Source: Calamus simplicifolius
Lineage: Eukaryota > Streptophyta > Magnoliopsida > Arecales > Arecaceae
Reading direction: 5' to 3'
Length of the DNA: 64,000 bases
Assembly: GCA_900491605.1 (NCBI GenBank)
Contig: UESW01004769.1
Location: forward strand, 515,311-579,310
Shown here one piece after another: positions 46,693-57,731 of the stretch (within the stretch, counting starts at the first letter, position 1; each line of letters begins with the position of its first letter). Made by a program: the position numbers and the translations under genes. Under the pieces are notes generated by a model that saw only the letters and a program-made list of their open reading frames with translations, was not told the DNA's origin and ran no database searches.

Positions 46693-48422
46693 TGTTGATG
46701 CCAAATCACCGGCCTCAAGTGTCCGGTCGCCTCCTCCAGCGAGCTCCTCGCGCCTGCAAGCAAGTCTCGGGGGCCGGAGATTCTGGTGGGGACCCTCGAT
46801 GCTCAAGTCAGTGGTCTGGGCAACAGCCGTGAGCTTAAGGAAGCTCAAAGGAAGAGAGAGAGAGATGGCTCCGAGAAGATTCTTCGCTGTGAGCGTTTTG
46901 GGGTGTAATTAGTGTGTTACCTGGTCGAGGTCCCTCTTACCCTCTTTATCCGTCGTGGCCCAGCCTCCTTCAGACGGTCATTAGTTTCTAGTCTTCAACG
47001 TGCCACAAAGTATGGGTCATGGACTGATCGTGGGGCCACGTCCGTCGTTAGCGGCGCCAGGAGGGAGCAAGTCTACTACGCGCGTAGCCGGGCGTGCTCG
47101 TGGTGACGTGGTCCGCCATTCTCAATGGAAGTGGACCACGTAGCTTGAACGTGGGTGATTATCGCCGAGGGCTGACGCCGAGACCGACGCCGGGGTTGAC
47201 ACTGAAGCCGACGCCGACACCGTAACCAACGCTTAGACTGGCTACGGCCAACGAGGAGGCCAAGGTGGGCCGTGGATGACACGGATATCGAGATGGGCCG
47301 AGGTCGGGATGGGCCGTGGCCGACACAGATGTCGAGATGGGCCAGGGCTGACGCCGAGGTCGGGATGGGCCCTGACCGATATAGATGTCGAGATGGGCCA
47401 TGGCCGACGCCGAGGTCGGGATGGGCCCTGGTCAACACGGATGTCGAGATGGACCGTGGCTGATGCCGAGGTCGGGATGGGCTGTGATCGACACGGATGT
47501 CGAGATGGGCCATTGCCGACGCTGAGATCGGGATGGGTCGTGGCCGACATGGATGTCGAGATGGGCCGTGACCGATGCCGAGGTCGGGATGGGCCATGGT
47601 CGACACGGATGTCGAGATGGGCCGTGACCGACGCCGACACCGTGACCAAGGCTTAGACTGACTGCGGCCGACGAGGAGGTCGGGGCGGGCCATGGCCGAC
47701 GCGGAGGTCGAGACGGGCCGCAACCGACACGGAAGTCGGGGTAAGCCATGTCAAGCCCAATTGCCAAGGAATTGGCTCGCGTGTTCTTTGACCCGATCGG
47801 CCATATCACCGGGGCCAGCTGAGAAGTGCCGGGGCCAGCCAGAAGGGACCGGGGCCGCCTAGCTTGGACACGCCGGGGGCCGGCTATCTTGGACATGCCG
47901 GGGCCGGCTAGGAGAGTGCCGGGCCGCTTGGGAGGTGTCGGGGCCGCCTAGCTTGGACATGCCGGGGGCCGGCTAGGAAGGTGTCGGGCCGCTTGGCTTG
48001 GACACGCCGGGGGCCGGCTAGGGAAGTGCCAGGCCGCTTGGTTTGGACACACCGGGGGCCGACTAAGGAGGTGTCGGGCCGCTTGGTTTGGACACGCCGG
48101 GGGCCGGCTAGGGACGTACCGGGTGTCAACCTTGGAAGCGTCGGCCATGGAGCTGTCGGCCTTGGAGCTCTTAGCCATGGAGCGGTCAGCCTTGGAGGTG
48201 TCGCCAATGAAGGTGTCGGCCTTGGAGCTGTCGGCCTTGGAGCTCTCGGCCATGGAGCTGTCGGCCTTGGAGCTGTCGGCCTTGGAGGTTAGAGCATTTG
48301 GGTGCGCGTGGCTTTGAGGCCATAAACGCTACCGTGGCCGAAGGGCCCTTTGGAGGCCAAAGTAGGGCTCCGTCGGTTTCCTTCCTTCATGGTTCTCTAA
48401 TGGCATTGGATTAGCCACATGA
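46693..48422 (-). repeat. LARD right LTR (5' LTR)
   Basis: Starts TGTTGATGCC and ends GCCACATGA; the last bases differ from the left LTR (ATCA). It holds the same three arrays as the left LTR (47270-47650, 47810-48120, 48125-48290). Confidence 0.85.
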
Positions 48423-48909
48423 TATATATATATATATATATATATATTATTATGTTTTTTTATATATATAGTTATGCTTTTTTTTTTGTTTTAATTGAAT
48501 AATAAAAAATAACCCTCAAAAAGTCAACGTAAAAAATGGCAACCCTGAATCAAACTTGAAAGATGGCATTCCCATGGTATTTTTTCAAAATCGTTATATA
48601 TTTATTTTTACGAGAACATGAGTTGGTTGTCAGCCAACAAGCGTTGGTTGACACGGTGCATTTGGTCAAATTACTTCCTTTAAATCTCATCCAAGTTGAC
48701 AAATTTGAAGAGGTTCAAAGCTACAGTTGAATTTAGATAAATACCGGTAAGAATCTAGAGTCGTATGGACTTTCTCAAATACTAGCACTTAAACCGTGTA
48801 TATGGTTAGCGCGTTATATTGCTTTAAAAGAGTGAGCTTTTTATACACACGCAAGGAAAGATAAAGTGGCTTAAGTTGTGCACCTCATTTTTTAAAAAAT
48901 TCACGTAGA
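48423..48909. other. (TA)n tract and AT-rich flank
   Basis: 48422-48447 is a TA microsatellite. The rest has no gene. GGCAACCCT words occur on both sides of the LARD (about 42160 and 48540). Confidence 0.5.
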
Positions 48910-49270
48910 CGAGAAATTAAACAGAAGAACGCGACTTCACAGAAGTCGTCCCGATCCCATGGAGGGAAGCACGTCCGTTTCTTTGTCGCACGTCACGGCT
49001 TCTTTTCCTGGCTGACATTTTTATTTCTTTCACGTGATCTTCTCACGGACTCACGTTCTCTCCAGCCGTGAGAAATAGGGAGGCTGCGGCTTCCGTGAGA
49101 AGATTACGTAAGTGGAGAGTACGTAAGTGGAGAGAGTACGTGACGGAGAGAACGTGACTCCATGAGAAGATCACGTGAAAGAAGAGGCTGCGGCTTCCGT
49201 GAGAAGATTACGTACGTAGATGGAGAGAACGTGACTCAGTGAGAATATCACGTGAAAGAAATAAAAATTT
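48910..49270. repeat. Inverted copies of the CACGTGATC repeat (foldback)
   Basis: 48915-49060 is a plus-orientation copy of the 40660-40830 unit (GCGACTTCACAGAAGTCGTC, CACGTCACGGCTTCTTTTCC, CACGTGATCTTCTCACGG). 49060-49265 carries two minus-orientation copies (GGCTGCGGCTTCCGTGAGAA, GATTACGTA, GAGAACGTGACTC, GATCACGTGAAAGAA). The opposite copies could pair over about 60-80 bases. Confidence 0.8.
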
Positions 49271-50559
49271 AAGAAAATAGATGAGTTCAAAAAATATATA
49301 TATATAAAAGATTAGGCAGGTAATCGAAGCGGAGGAATCCATTCTTTGTACTGCATGTTATTTTAAGGCAAAGATATGCATTCTATCCTCAAACTTTCGC
49401 TTAACATTCATTGATGGTCAAACTTCTTGTTGTAACGATTTTATTTTCATGTTTAAAGAATATTAAATTTTTTTACATTCCATTACATACAGATGAGCAA
49501 TGAATTTGGATAATCTAAATATAAATATCAAATCCAATTCGATAAATTGGATTGGTTCAATTCTGAATATTAATACGATTGATTTTTAGTCTAAAACTCT
49601 AAAACTGATTTCCATTAGGTTGATTCTTGATTTTGAAGTTTGGTTCTTTGGTTTTGACATGAAAACCCATCGCTCCTTTTTGATAGATTTTTTTTCAAAA
49701 AAAATTAAAGTGCTTCCAAGAACTAAACCTAAGACACCATGTACACTTCATGAGTATCATCTCTACTAAAAGATTTTAAGTATTAAATTAGCCAATAAAT
49801 ACTATGCATACATTTTTCCTATTGAACATGATTAAAAGAAAAAATTTTCATCATTAAATAACATGTGTCTAATGAAAAAGAAAAAGAAAATCAATTCTAT
49901 CCTACAACTAGCTCAAAACTAAACTGATTTGATAAAGTTAGTTCTGAGTTAGTTTCAAGATAAGATTAATTAGGTTTTCGGTCTAAAATTTTGAAATCAA
50001 TCACGATTGGATTGATTCTAGATATTAACTTGGAACTCATTCAATATAATCCATGCTCACCCTTGCCATTACATAGGATCATCTAAAATTGATGGAATAG
50101 CTAATACATTACTTTAATACAAATATATGGGCTGATTGAGAGGATGACACCTCAACTATTCTATCAAATTTATTTGACCTCATGCAATGCGATGCTAGAA
50201 ATATAACATCGTTGAAACATGAGGAACTAAATTATAACAATTAAAAGTTTAGGTATGAAAATAAATTTTGATGAAAATTTAAGGACCAAAATAGGACTTG
50301 TTCAACCCCAGACTTTTTCTATATATACTTTTGTTATTTTTTTAAAATTTCTTTCCCTCTCCTTTTTATATTTGAAATCATCAGCTTGGTTTCATCCGAT
50401 TGCAACTCTGCAATTGCATCAATTCATAGGGTAACATTTAGAATACAATATTCTACATATATTTTTTTTTAATGATAAGCAATTGGTTATGGTGGAGATG
50501 TTTGTGTTGTTTTTCCTTTTTTTTCTTCCTAAAAAACTAAAGAAAACATATTAATATTA
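49271..50559. other. AT-rich intergenic DNA
   Basis: No gene, terminal repeat or tandem array seen. Short phrases such as AACTGATTTGATAAAGTTAG recur loosely. Confidence 0.45.
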
Positions 50560-51005
50560 TATTATTGTATAATATTATTAAATTATATTATACTTTGTAA
50601 TATTATGTATATAATAATATTATAATATATTATATATATTATAATATATGATTTAATTTATATATTATAATGTTATAGTAATATACTATAAATAATATGG
50701 ATAATTTTAGTATTATATAGTTAGTAATCTTGAATTCTCATGCCATGCCAAAATATGATATTAAATTATCGATGATCCTTAATCACTATGATATAGTACA
50801 TTAAACATGAAGATCTTTAATCATTGGGGATTAGATCATCTTAGAATAAGAATCATCAATGATCCAAAATCATTGGGGCGATCCTAAAATGGTCGTATCC
50901 ATCTTAAAGATTATTGTGCTTTTGTAGTGAGCTACAATTCAATTTGACATACAAGAAAATAAATTAATAAATTTTTTTTCTGAAAAAAAAATAAGAATAA
51001 TGTGT
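50560..51005. repeat. Third copy of the AT-rich block upstream of a jacalin gene
   Basis: Matches 38250-38700 and 41450-41930 (TTAGTAATCTTGAATTCTCA, ATTATCGATGATCCTTAATC, TTAAAGATTATTGTGCTTTT). Confidence 0.7.
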
Positions 51006-51361
51006 CTCACGTGGCCCATCAATGTGAACAGTTGCAATCAAAATTTGACAATCTCTATGGTTGATGCTGATGTTTGTTTGGTTTTCGGGGTCATCTTGGG
51101 GCACAGAAAAGCTAGCCAACTTGAATTGCTTCCACGTTGTCAATGATCAATTAATATTATTAATTTTTGTCATTTTTTTTAATGAACCCATGTAATAATA
51201 GAGTTTCTGTGGCATGGGATGTTCTCGTCAAGCAAGCATGTTTATGAGTCTATAAATAGCCGTTGTTCCTTCATTCGATTGTCTATCCAAACAAAGGAAA
51301 GGAAACGAATTCCATCCCATTATCCTGCATCCAGTGTTGCTTTCTTGCTTGTGGCAGTACA
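51006..51361 (+). promoter_or_regulatory. Promoter and 5' leader of jacalin gene C
   Basis: An ABRE/G-box-like CACGTGG at 51006-51012 and TATAAATA at 51251-51258, giving an expected start of transcription near 51285 and a leader of about 75 bases with AAACAAAGGAAAGGAAAC. The ACGTGG core is kept in copies A and D and lost in pseudogene B. A stress or ABA response is an inference from the motif only. Confidence 0.65.
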
Positions 51362-52777
51362 ATGGTGAGGCTTGCTCTGATTACTGGATTTATCACTAGC
51401 CATCCATTTTTGATCGTACGGTCTTGAAAGTGGGTCGCAGGTTCGAGGAGTCAAAGTGGGACCGTTTGGCGGGAAGGGAGGTAATGATTTTGGAATGGAG
51501 GATGCCGATGAGCTGGTGAGCATCAAAGTCAACTATGGAGATGCCATCTATGCTATAACCGTTACGTACGATATCAATTTGAGGCGTAAAACCCTTATAT
51601 TTGGTAAGCCAGATGATAAGAAGAGCTCCCAGCAGGTATTTTAGACTCTCTTTCTTTGTTACGAAAGCTTGCACACATACGAGATAGCCATCTTGCATTA
51701 CATCAATGAGTTTCAAATACGTAGCCATGGTATAATTCATCAAGATAGTCTAGTACTGGTTCAATTAACTTATCTAAAATCATTTAAAATATAAAATTAT
51801 TTAAAATTATATAATCATCAAAAAAATAAATAAAAATTAATTAATAGCAAATAAACTTGAACCATAGAATGTTATAAGCATATTAGATCGACTCCGAGTC
51901 TCTGATATCATTTTTAATTAACGTCTTAAATTCATATACTGACTTAATTAATATGTTAGCAAGTTGAAACCATATTATTTTAAAAGCTCAAAGTTAATTG
52001 GTGTTAAATGGATTTGAGTTTTAAGTACTCTAAAATATTACAATTTATATGGCATATTGCTTGTGAAACTCTTCTTTGAAACAACATATACGCTAGGTTG
52101 GGTGGGAGTCTCACGACGACCATTTTTTAAATGCTTGGCTTATCACGCACCAACTACACCAACGCTAACGAGCCTTACTCGTACGCATAGGCATGAACTC
52201 CCTTGAGCTGATGACCTCGTAAATGAATCAATAAGAAACTATTATCATAACGTTATATGTAGTTTTTTTATGATTGTTTGGGACTCGTACGTTACCCTAA
52301 ACATCAAAAGCGCTTTGACCATTTCGCATTTTGATAGGCTTTCAGTCATGCCTGCAATATTTTGACTCGAGTCAACTGAAATGGGGAGTCTGACACATGT
52401 TAGCGACTGTGCGTTTAATATATATATAAATAGTCTTTTCAAGCAATAAGCTTGATCATCTAATGAAGCATATTCATTCATTGTAAAAGAAGACTTTTTT
52501 TTTTTTTTTTTTGCAGATAAACTTTCATGAAGGGGAATTTCTTAGCGAGATATCAGGCTATTTTGATTCACTTGGGAAAGATGTCGTGAGGTCTCTCACC
52601 TTTCAAACCACTCAACTCACTCAAAACAATCAAATCGTTTCTCACACATATGGACCTTATGGCCCAGAGGAAGGTACTCCTTTCTCCGTTCCTTTGGTGA
52701 ACGGTAAGGTCATTGGCTTCTTTGGACGCTCAGACCAGTTTATTGATGCAGTTGGAGTTTCCGTGGAGCTCAACTAG
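51362..52777 (+). CDS. Jacalin-related lectin, single domain, three exons (gene C)
   Basis: Exons 51362-51364 (ATG only, donor GTGAGG), 51441-51635 and 52517-52777 join without frame change to a 152-residue protein, the usual size of a single-domain jacalin-related lectin. Introns have GT...AG ends (acceptors TCGCAG and TTTGCAG). Visible family marks: GPFGGKGG (residues 8-15), a central GYF..LG..VRSLTFQT stretch, GPYGPEEGTPFS (112-123) and the C-terminal FFGRSDQFIDAVGV. There is no signal peptide, so a cytosolic or nuclear mannose-binding lectin of the stress-induced type is expected. The sugar-binding loop usually reads GxxxD; here it is D139-QFI-D143, with the glycine replaced. Promoter, TATA box and poly(A) region are present, so it is probably expressed. 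Confidence 0.82.
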
Positions 52778-53010
52778 CATTAGCAGACCAAAAAAGAAGT
52801 TACCCCTCTCGTGTGTGTACTCTAGTAAATAAGGACGCAAAGAACTTGTATCAGTGTTCTTGTAGTACTAGTCGTCCAATGAAAGATCTGTCTTTAGGAG
52901 GGGCTTCTTTTGATATGTGTAATAATAAATAAGGATTGTATGAACTCGTATGTCGTTATCCCTGTGAACTTTGTTTACTAGTTTAATAAAATGTTGGTTT
53001 GATGGAAGGG
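52778..53010 (+). other. 3' UTR and poly(A) region of jacalin gene C
   Basis: Homologous to the region after pseudogene B. AATAAA at 52985-52990 within TTTAATAAAATGTTGG is the best poly(A) signal; another AATAAATAAGG lies near 52925. Confidence 0.65.
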
Positions 53011-53890
53011 AAATAGTAGCGGTTGCAACTTCAAACATCCTCATGTGCTATGGAGAATTTTTTTTTGGGTGGAGTTTATACTGTTTAGGCCAAAGATAAC
53101 CACGTAAGAATAGACAAAACATTAAGTACCATGATGGTAGCATGAAAAATGAGCAGATAAACTAATATTTTGTCGAAGAAACAGCTCCATGATCTCTGTT
53201 AAAATGTTAGGACAACCTTGATCGTCTTGGGAAATAAAAGCGAGATGCGTCAAGGTATCTGCAGCAGAAAATAAGATTCTCGAAACCATACATCTCGGAT
53301 AATGTCTGCAGATCAGCCAGACTTCAGGCCCAATTTTATGCTGTTTAGGCCACGCCCATCTGCATTCCCACCCTGACCTGCTGAAGTTGCAGGTAAAGTA
53401 GAAAATTTCTGAAGCTGGGAATGAAAACAGTTTGTTCAAACTCAGGCAAGATCATGGTCACCTCCATGTGGATCGCCACCTTCCACTAGTCCGGTGTCAT
53501 GTTGCAGATCGATGCCACCTGAAAGCCGTTATCATGCCCCTGATACTTTGCTCCTTTTTTTTTAATTACTGTAAATAAGGGAATAATCCCCAAGCTTTAT
53601 TAAGAGCAATATGTACAAGAATAGAAGAATTTACAGGAGCAAAGTTAGGAGTGGAGAAGAGAGGCCTGACGAAAAGGGAGTATATGATTTTACAAAAGAT
53701 AGCTTGAATAGATGAAGCCTTAAAAGAGAAGATTCTTCAATTCTCTCTTTCCAAAAGATAGCTTAAATAGATGAAGCGAGAAGGTTCTTCAGCTCCACTT
53801 TCTGTAACCAAAAGGAAGAGTGAGTGAGCTGGTCCCAAGCCAAACGCCAAGATCAGGTTATGAATTTTTTCCTTCAAACATAACTACATA
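53011..53890. other. Unassigned DNA with a possible LINE-like fragment
   Basis: 53120-53540: minus-strand frames are open for up to 105 codons, with no recognised domain. 53556-53880: starts with a T-run followed by AATAAGGGAATAATCCCCAA and GCTTTATTAA, which on the minus strand resembles the 3' end of a poly(A)-tailed retroposon. It also holds a repeated phrase AAAAGATAGCTTGAATAGAT / AAAAGATAGCTTAAATAGAT. Both assignments are weak. Confidence 0.35.
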
Positions 53891-54509
53891 TGTTAAAGTG
53901 TTGGGCCTAGTGTGGTGCTATCAAGGCCCAAGTTGGACTAACTTATATTGGACTGGGTATGGATCTAAAGGTTAAGATTAAATCAAGTCATGAGTGTATA
54001 TAGACTTGGGGTTTATTTTAATCTCATTGGATTAGTTCATGAAAGTTTTTGTTGAGTTTGGACCAAGCCCATTTGGCCAAATATTTAAACTCTAGTTTCT
54101 AGGGTTTGTAGATGGATGAATAAGGAATAAATTCTTTTCTCCCAAAAAGATTCTTCTTCCATCTCCTCCCCCTATTCCAGGAGGCGATAATTCTCCGAGG
54201 GAAGGGATTCGAGGAACGGGTAGGGCCAGCATGGTTCGAACACATGACCTAGGAGAAGAGAGAGCGCTATTCTAATCATTGATAAGAAAGGGTGAAAGCT
54301 CAGAATATTTCTTCAGTGATGAGATCCCACTGTTTGACTCCAACAGTTGGTATCAGAGCCTGGTTATGTAAGAAGGCATAAAAATCGGGCTTTGAAAATC
54401 TTCAAAGAACTGAAAAATTTTAGCAATGCCTTATCAAGGTACTTCTCAATTTTATGAATTTTTTTTTGCTATTTTTGGTTAAGACCTAGCAATGGTAAGT
54501 AGCATAAAT
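53891..54509 (+). mobile_element. Ty1/copia-type LTR with leader, interrupted
   Basis: The LTR runs from TGTTAAAGTGTTGGGCC (53891) to TGACTCCAACA (54345), 455 bp. TGGTATCAGAGCC at 54348-54360 is a perfect plant initiator tRNA-Met primer site, standard for copia elements. A leader and a possible gag ATG (54426) follow, and the sequence is broken at 54510 by CACTA element 3. No pol is in the window. Confidence 0.8.
54348..54360 (+). other. Copia primer binding site
   Basis: TGGTATCAGAGCC, complementary to the 3' end of initiator tRNA-Met. Confidence 0.85.
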
Positions 54510-55370
54510 CACTACAAGAAAAGAATGGAATAGCGACGGATCTACATTCATAGCAAATAGCTTCGGATCAGCGACAACTTAGTGAGTAAAAATAATAAAA
54601 ATTTATTATTTTAGCGATGGATAGTTTTTGTCACTAACAAAAAAAAATAAGCGTCAAATTAGCGAGAGAAAATTTTCATCACTAATTTTAGCGACGGATT
54701 AGCGATGAAACATTTCCGTCACTAAGTTTTTTTTTTTACCCTAGTTTTAGCGATGAAAAATTTTCGTCACTACTTTTAATTTTTTTACCTTAATTTTAGC
54801 GATGAAATATTTTTTGCTAATTTTAATTTTTTAATCCTAATTTTAGCGACAGAAAATTTCTGTCACTAACGTTAGCGATAGATTAGCGACGAAAAATTTT
54901 TGTCACTAAGTTTTTTTTTTTTTACCCTAGTTTTAGCGACGAAATATTTTCGTCGCTAAGTTTAATTTTTTTACCCTGATTTTTTAGCCACGAAAATATT
55001 TCGTCGTTAAGTTTAATTTTTTTATCCTAATTTTAGTGACAAAAAATTTTTGTCACTAACGTTTGCAATGGATTAGCGATGACAAATTTTTGTCACTAAG
55101 TTTTATTTATTTTTTATTCTAATTTTAGCGATGAAATTTTTTTGTCCTTAAGTTTAAATTTTTTTATTCTGATTTGAGCGACGTAATATTTTTCACTAAA
55201 TTTAAATATTTTTTAACCTTCAATTTAGCGACAGAAAATTTCTGTCGCTAAGTTCCTATGCTTTCTATTCTGATATTAGCTATGGAAATTTTTCGTCACC
55301 GTTTCTGTTTTTTACCCTAGCTTTAGCGATGGGAAATTTCCGTCGCTAAGCTCTTTACCTTAAAACCTCC
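54510..55370. repeat. CACTA 3 terminal repeat and sub-terminal repeats
   Basis: After the terminus there are about ten imperfect units of roughly 60-100 bases with the pattern TTTTAGCGACGAAAAATTTT, CGTCGCTAAGT, T-run, ACCCTAATTTTAGCGA. The TTAGCGACG core is the same word family as in CACTA 2. Confidence 0.85.
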
Positions 55371-57303
55371 ACTGCTAAGTTTTTTACTTTCCAGTGCCCC
55401 GATCTTCTCTCATCCCCTATCTTTCCTTCCTCCTTCTCTCTCTTCTGTTCTCAGTCGCGTGGGGAAGTGGATTCACGGCAGCGTGAAGAGCTTGGCTTCG
55501 GGCTTCGCGTGGAGGCTTCATTCCTAGCCAAGAAAAGGGAAGCGTTCCAGCTCTAGTAGCGTTTCAGTTTCAGCTTCCACACGTACATTAAGGCTGTGGA
55601 GCGGAATCACGTACGTGAGAGGACGTGAAGGGGGGGGGAGCCAAGAAAGTCCTAGGAAACGTTTCTTGACTTCACGGTAATTCTTGCATTTTTGTCTTTT
55701 TACCCCTCTTTTCATGAATCTGTGGGGGAAATCTTTGTCTACTTTTCCTTCCTCTTGAAACAACATGTGCATTGCTGTGACCTGTTGCAAAGTTTGAGTT
55801 CTTTAATCCCAATTTTTCTCTTGATTTGCGCTTGGCAGATAAACTTGAATAAGATCTCTGTAGATCTCCACATTCTTATTTTATAGTTTTAAAAGTGGTG
55901 GATGCTAGTCCTTTACCCTGTTTTCTTTAGTTATTCTCATCATTTTAATGTTCTATCATCTTTATATCTAACTATAATTTTCGTCTATCATTCCATCATG
56001 AACTCCAATTAGATTTCTTTCAATTCAATATCAGTCTTCCGTGATGGGTATGACTGTTTTTCCGCAAGGCGTCTTCGTTGGTTGGTTAAACCATCCTGCA
56101 TCGTTAACCAATTGCTGCCACCACTTTCCATGTCACCATTGACTGGTGGCATCGGACCGCCACCAATGTTTGTCTTTGTTGCAACCAATTACTACATCCC
56201 TGTGCAATAACTTGCTTCACTATGGTGCTTGAAAGCTTTCGCATTAATGCAGGCCATCAATAAATAGAGACCATAGCTGGTTAGAGTTTGAGTTTGTTTG
56301 AAAAGAGATGTCATATAGGAATATTGTTTAACTTGTCGGATTTAAATACCATCAGAGGACATGACCTCTGTAAGTAGGGGTTAGCAACGGGTCGCACTGG
56401 GGTCTTTTAATTGTGATCTCTTCTATGTTTTCCCAAGATTGTTGTTGGTTATGGGAACCGAGTAAAGATCTATGTTGAAAAGAAATTAGTGTTGGCATCA
56501 GAGGGTTGGCCAGGATTGGAGAAATAGACAAAGGAAAATAAGAGAAGAAAGAGTATGTAAAAAAAGAAGTTATTGAGCTGAACCAGTATAATAGGAAAAA
56601 GAAGATAAATCTTTCAAAATGAATCTGTAACCTGGTTTTAAAATTTAAAAGCACTATGGAGGAATTCAGCCTCTTGAGACCAATGCATTGCAAATTTGCA
56701 ATGCAAGGTAACTACTTTTGCATGAAAAGGCCTGCTTCCAATTGATGATTAGGACTTGCCAATGTCACTGACTTGCTAGGCTAAACCAGTATTGTTAATT
56801 TGTGTAAGCACTTCATTCACCATATCATGAGTGGTTGAACATTGGCATGCTCTAGGATGATTAGATACAATGACACCAAAAAAAGGATATAGAAAGATAT
56901 TCTTTGTAAGTATGCTAGAGGGAGAAGTTGACATGATAATGCAGTTTCATGAGATGAAGGCACACTTTTTCATTGTTGTACTTTGATCACAATTACATTT
57001 TGAGAATTATATGGTGGTGAATTTATCAGTACAAGGTTTTGATGGTAACATCATTAGACCATGTAAAAGTAATCAGAATTAGTTACCATGTTAGGATTTG
57101 AAATACTTCCAGCTTTTAAATGTTCTGATGACTCCTTTTACTGGATGTTTTGATGGTCTTATCCTGGAGCCCTTGCATTAATTCAAGAGTGCGTTTATTT
57201 TGGTTGCCTAGATGGGTTCTTCTAAGAAGTTCAAGGATAGATGAGATTTGTATATTTTCTCCGTAACTTATGGTAGAATGAACCAATGCTATTATGTCTT
57301 CAG
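55371..57303. other. CACTA 3 leader, non-coding
   Basis: A moderately GC-rich patch (55440-55640, CGCGTGGGGAAGTGG, GGCTTCGCGTGGAGG) follows the sub-terminal repeats, then AT-rich DNA with no gene. The patch sits where CACTA 2 has its GC-rich leader. Confidence 0.5.
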
Positions 57304-57414
57304 CTGACCTCCAGTTAGAGATAACACGTCAGCTATTTCATCTTTCGGAGCCAGAAAGGGACGAGTAGCAGCACCAGCAATTGCAGAAGAATTTCGCCAC
57401 CTTCTTGATCCTTG
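57304..57414 (+). other. Possible exon of unknown origin in the CACTA 3 leader
   Basis: A 111-base segment bounded by TCTTCAG| and CTTG|GTATGA, splice-like on both sides. One frame is open for 35 codons (PPVRDNTSAISSFGARKGRV, then AAPAIAEEFRHLLDP) and has ordinary protein composition, unlike the flanks. It could be a captured host exon or an untranslated leader exon. The family was not recognised. Confidence 0.3.
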
Positions 57415-57731
57415 GTATGATTTTTTTTTCCTTTTCTGGATCTTATATATTGTTGATTCCTTCTCTTTACTTTCTTTTATTGTTATTTTATTTTATTGCT
57501 CTATTTTGTGAAGATTTTGTTTAAATAGGTTAGATGGTGGAGTTGATAGTTGATTTCATAAGCCAGTCGATTATTTTTTGTTTCTTTATTTATTTGTTGA
57601 AAATTTGGATCTGAGACAAGTTGTGCTACCATTCCAATTAGTCGTTATATATGTAATCATATTTAGGAAAACTCGGTTTAAAATACTAATCTATATATGT
57701 TCGTTGTTTCAGTTAGAATTATATATAAAAA

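Larger units (their letters stand above)
42192..48422 (-). mobile_element. Non-autonomous Tat-like gypsy element (LARD type) with long LTRs and tandem arrays
   Basis: Two LTRs (42192-43898 and 46693-48422, about 1.7 kb) share the same order of sequence blocks. The minus orientation is set by a polypurine tract next to the left LTR (GGGGCGAGGGGGCATC on the minus strand, about 43914-43899) and a primer site next to the right LTR (TTAGCACGCCAGGAAGGGGG, 46691-46672). The flanks both read TATAT, though this is in a TA repeat. The interior holds only a gag remnant and a 47-bp array; no pol is present. LTR divergence (roughly 10 percent in the first 150 bases by eye) makes it older than the 23875-35354 element. 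Confidence 0.85.

Noticed and set aside
53122..53439. 105-codon minus-strand open frame as a host gene
   Set aside because: No recognised motif, no splice or promoter context; left as unassigned.
54348..54360. tRNA-Met gene fragment
   Set aside because: Only the primer-binding 13 bases are present, directly after an LTR; no tRNA cloverleaf.
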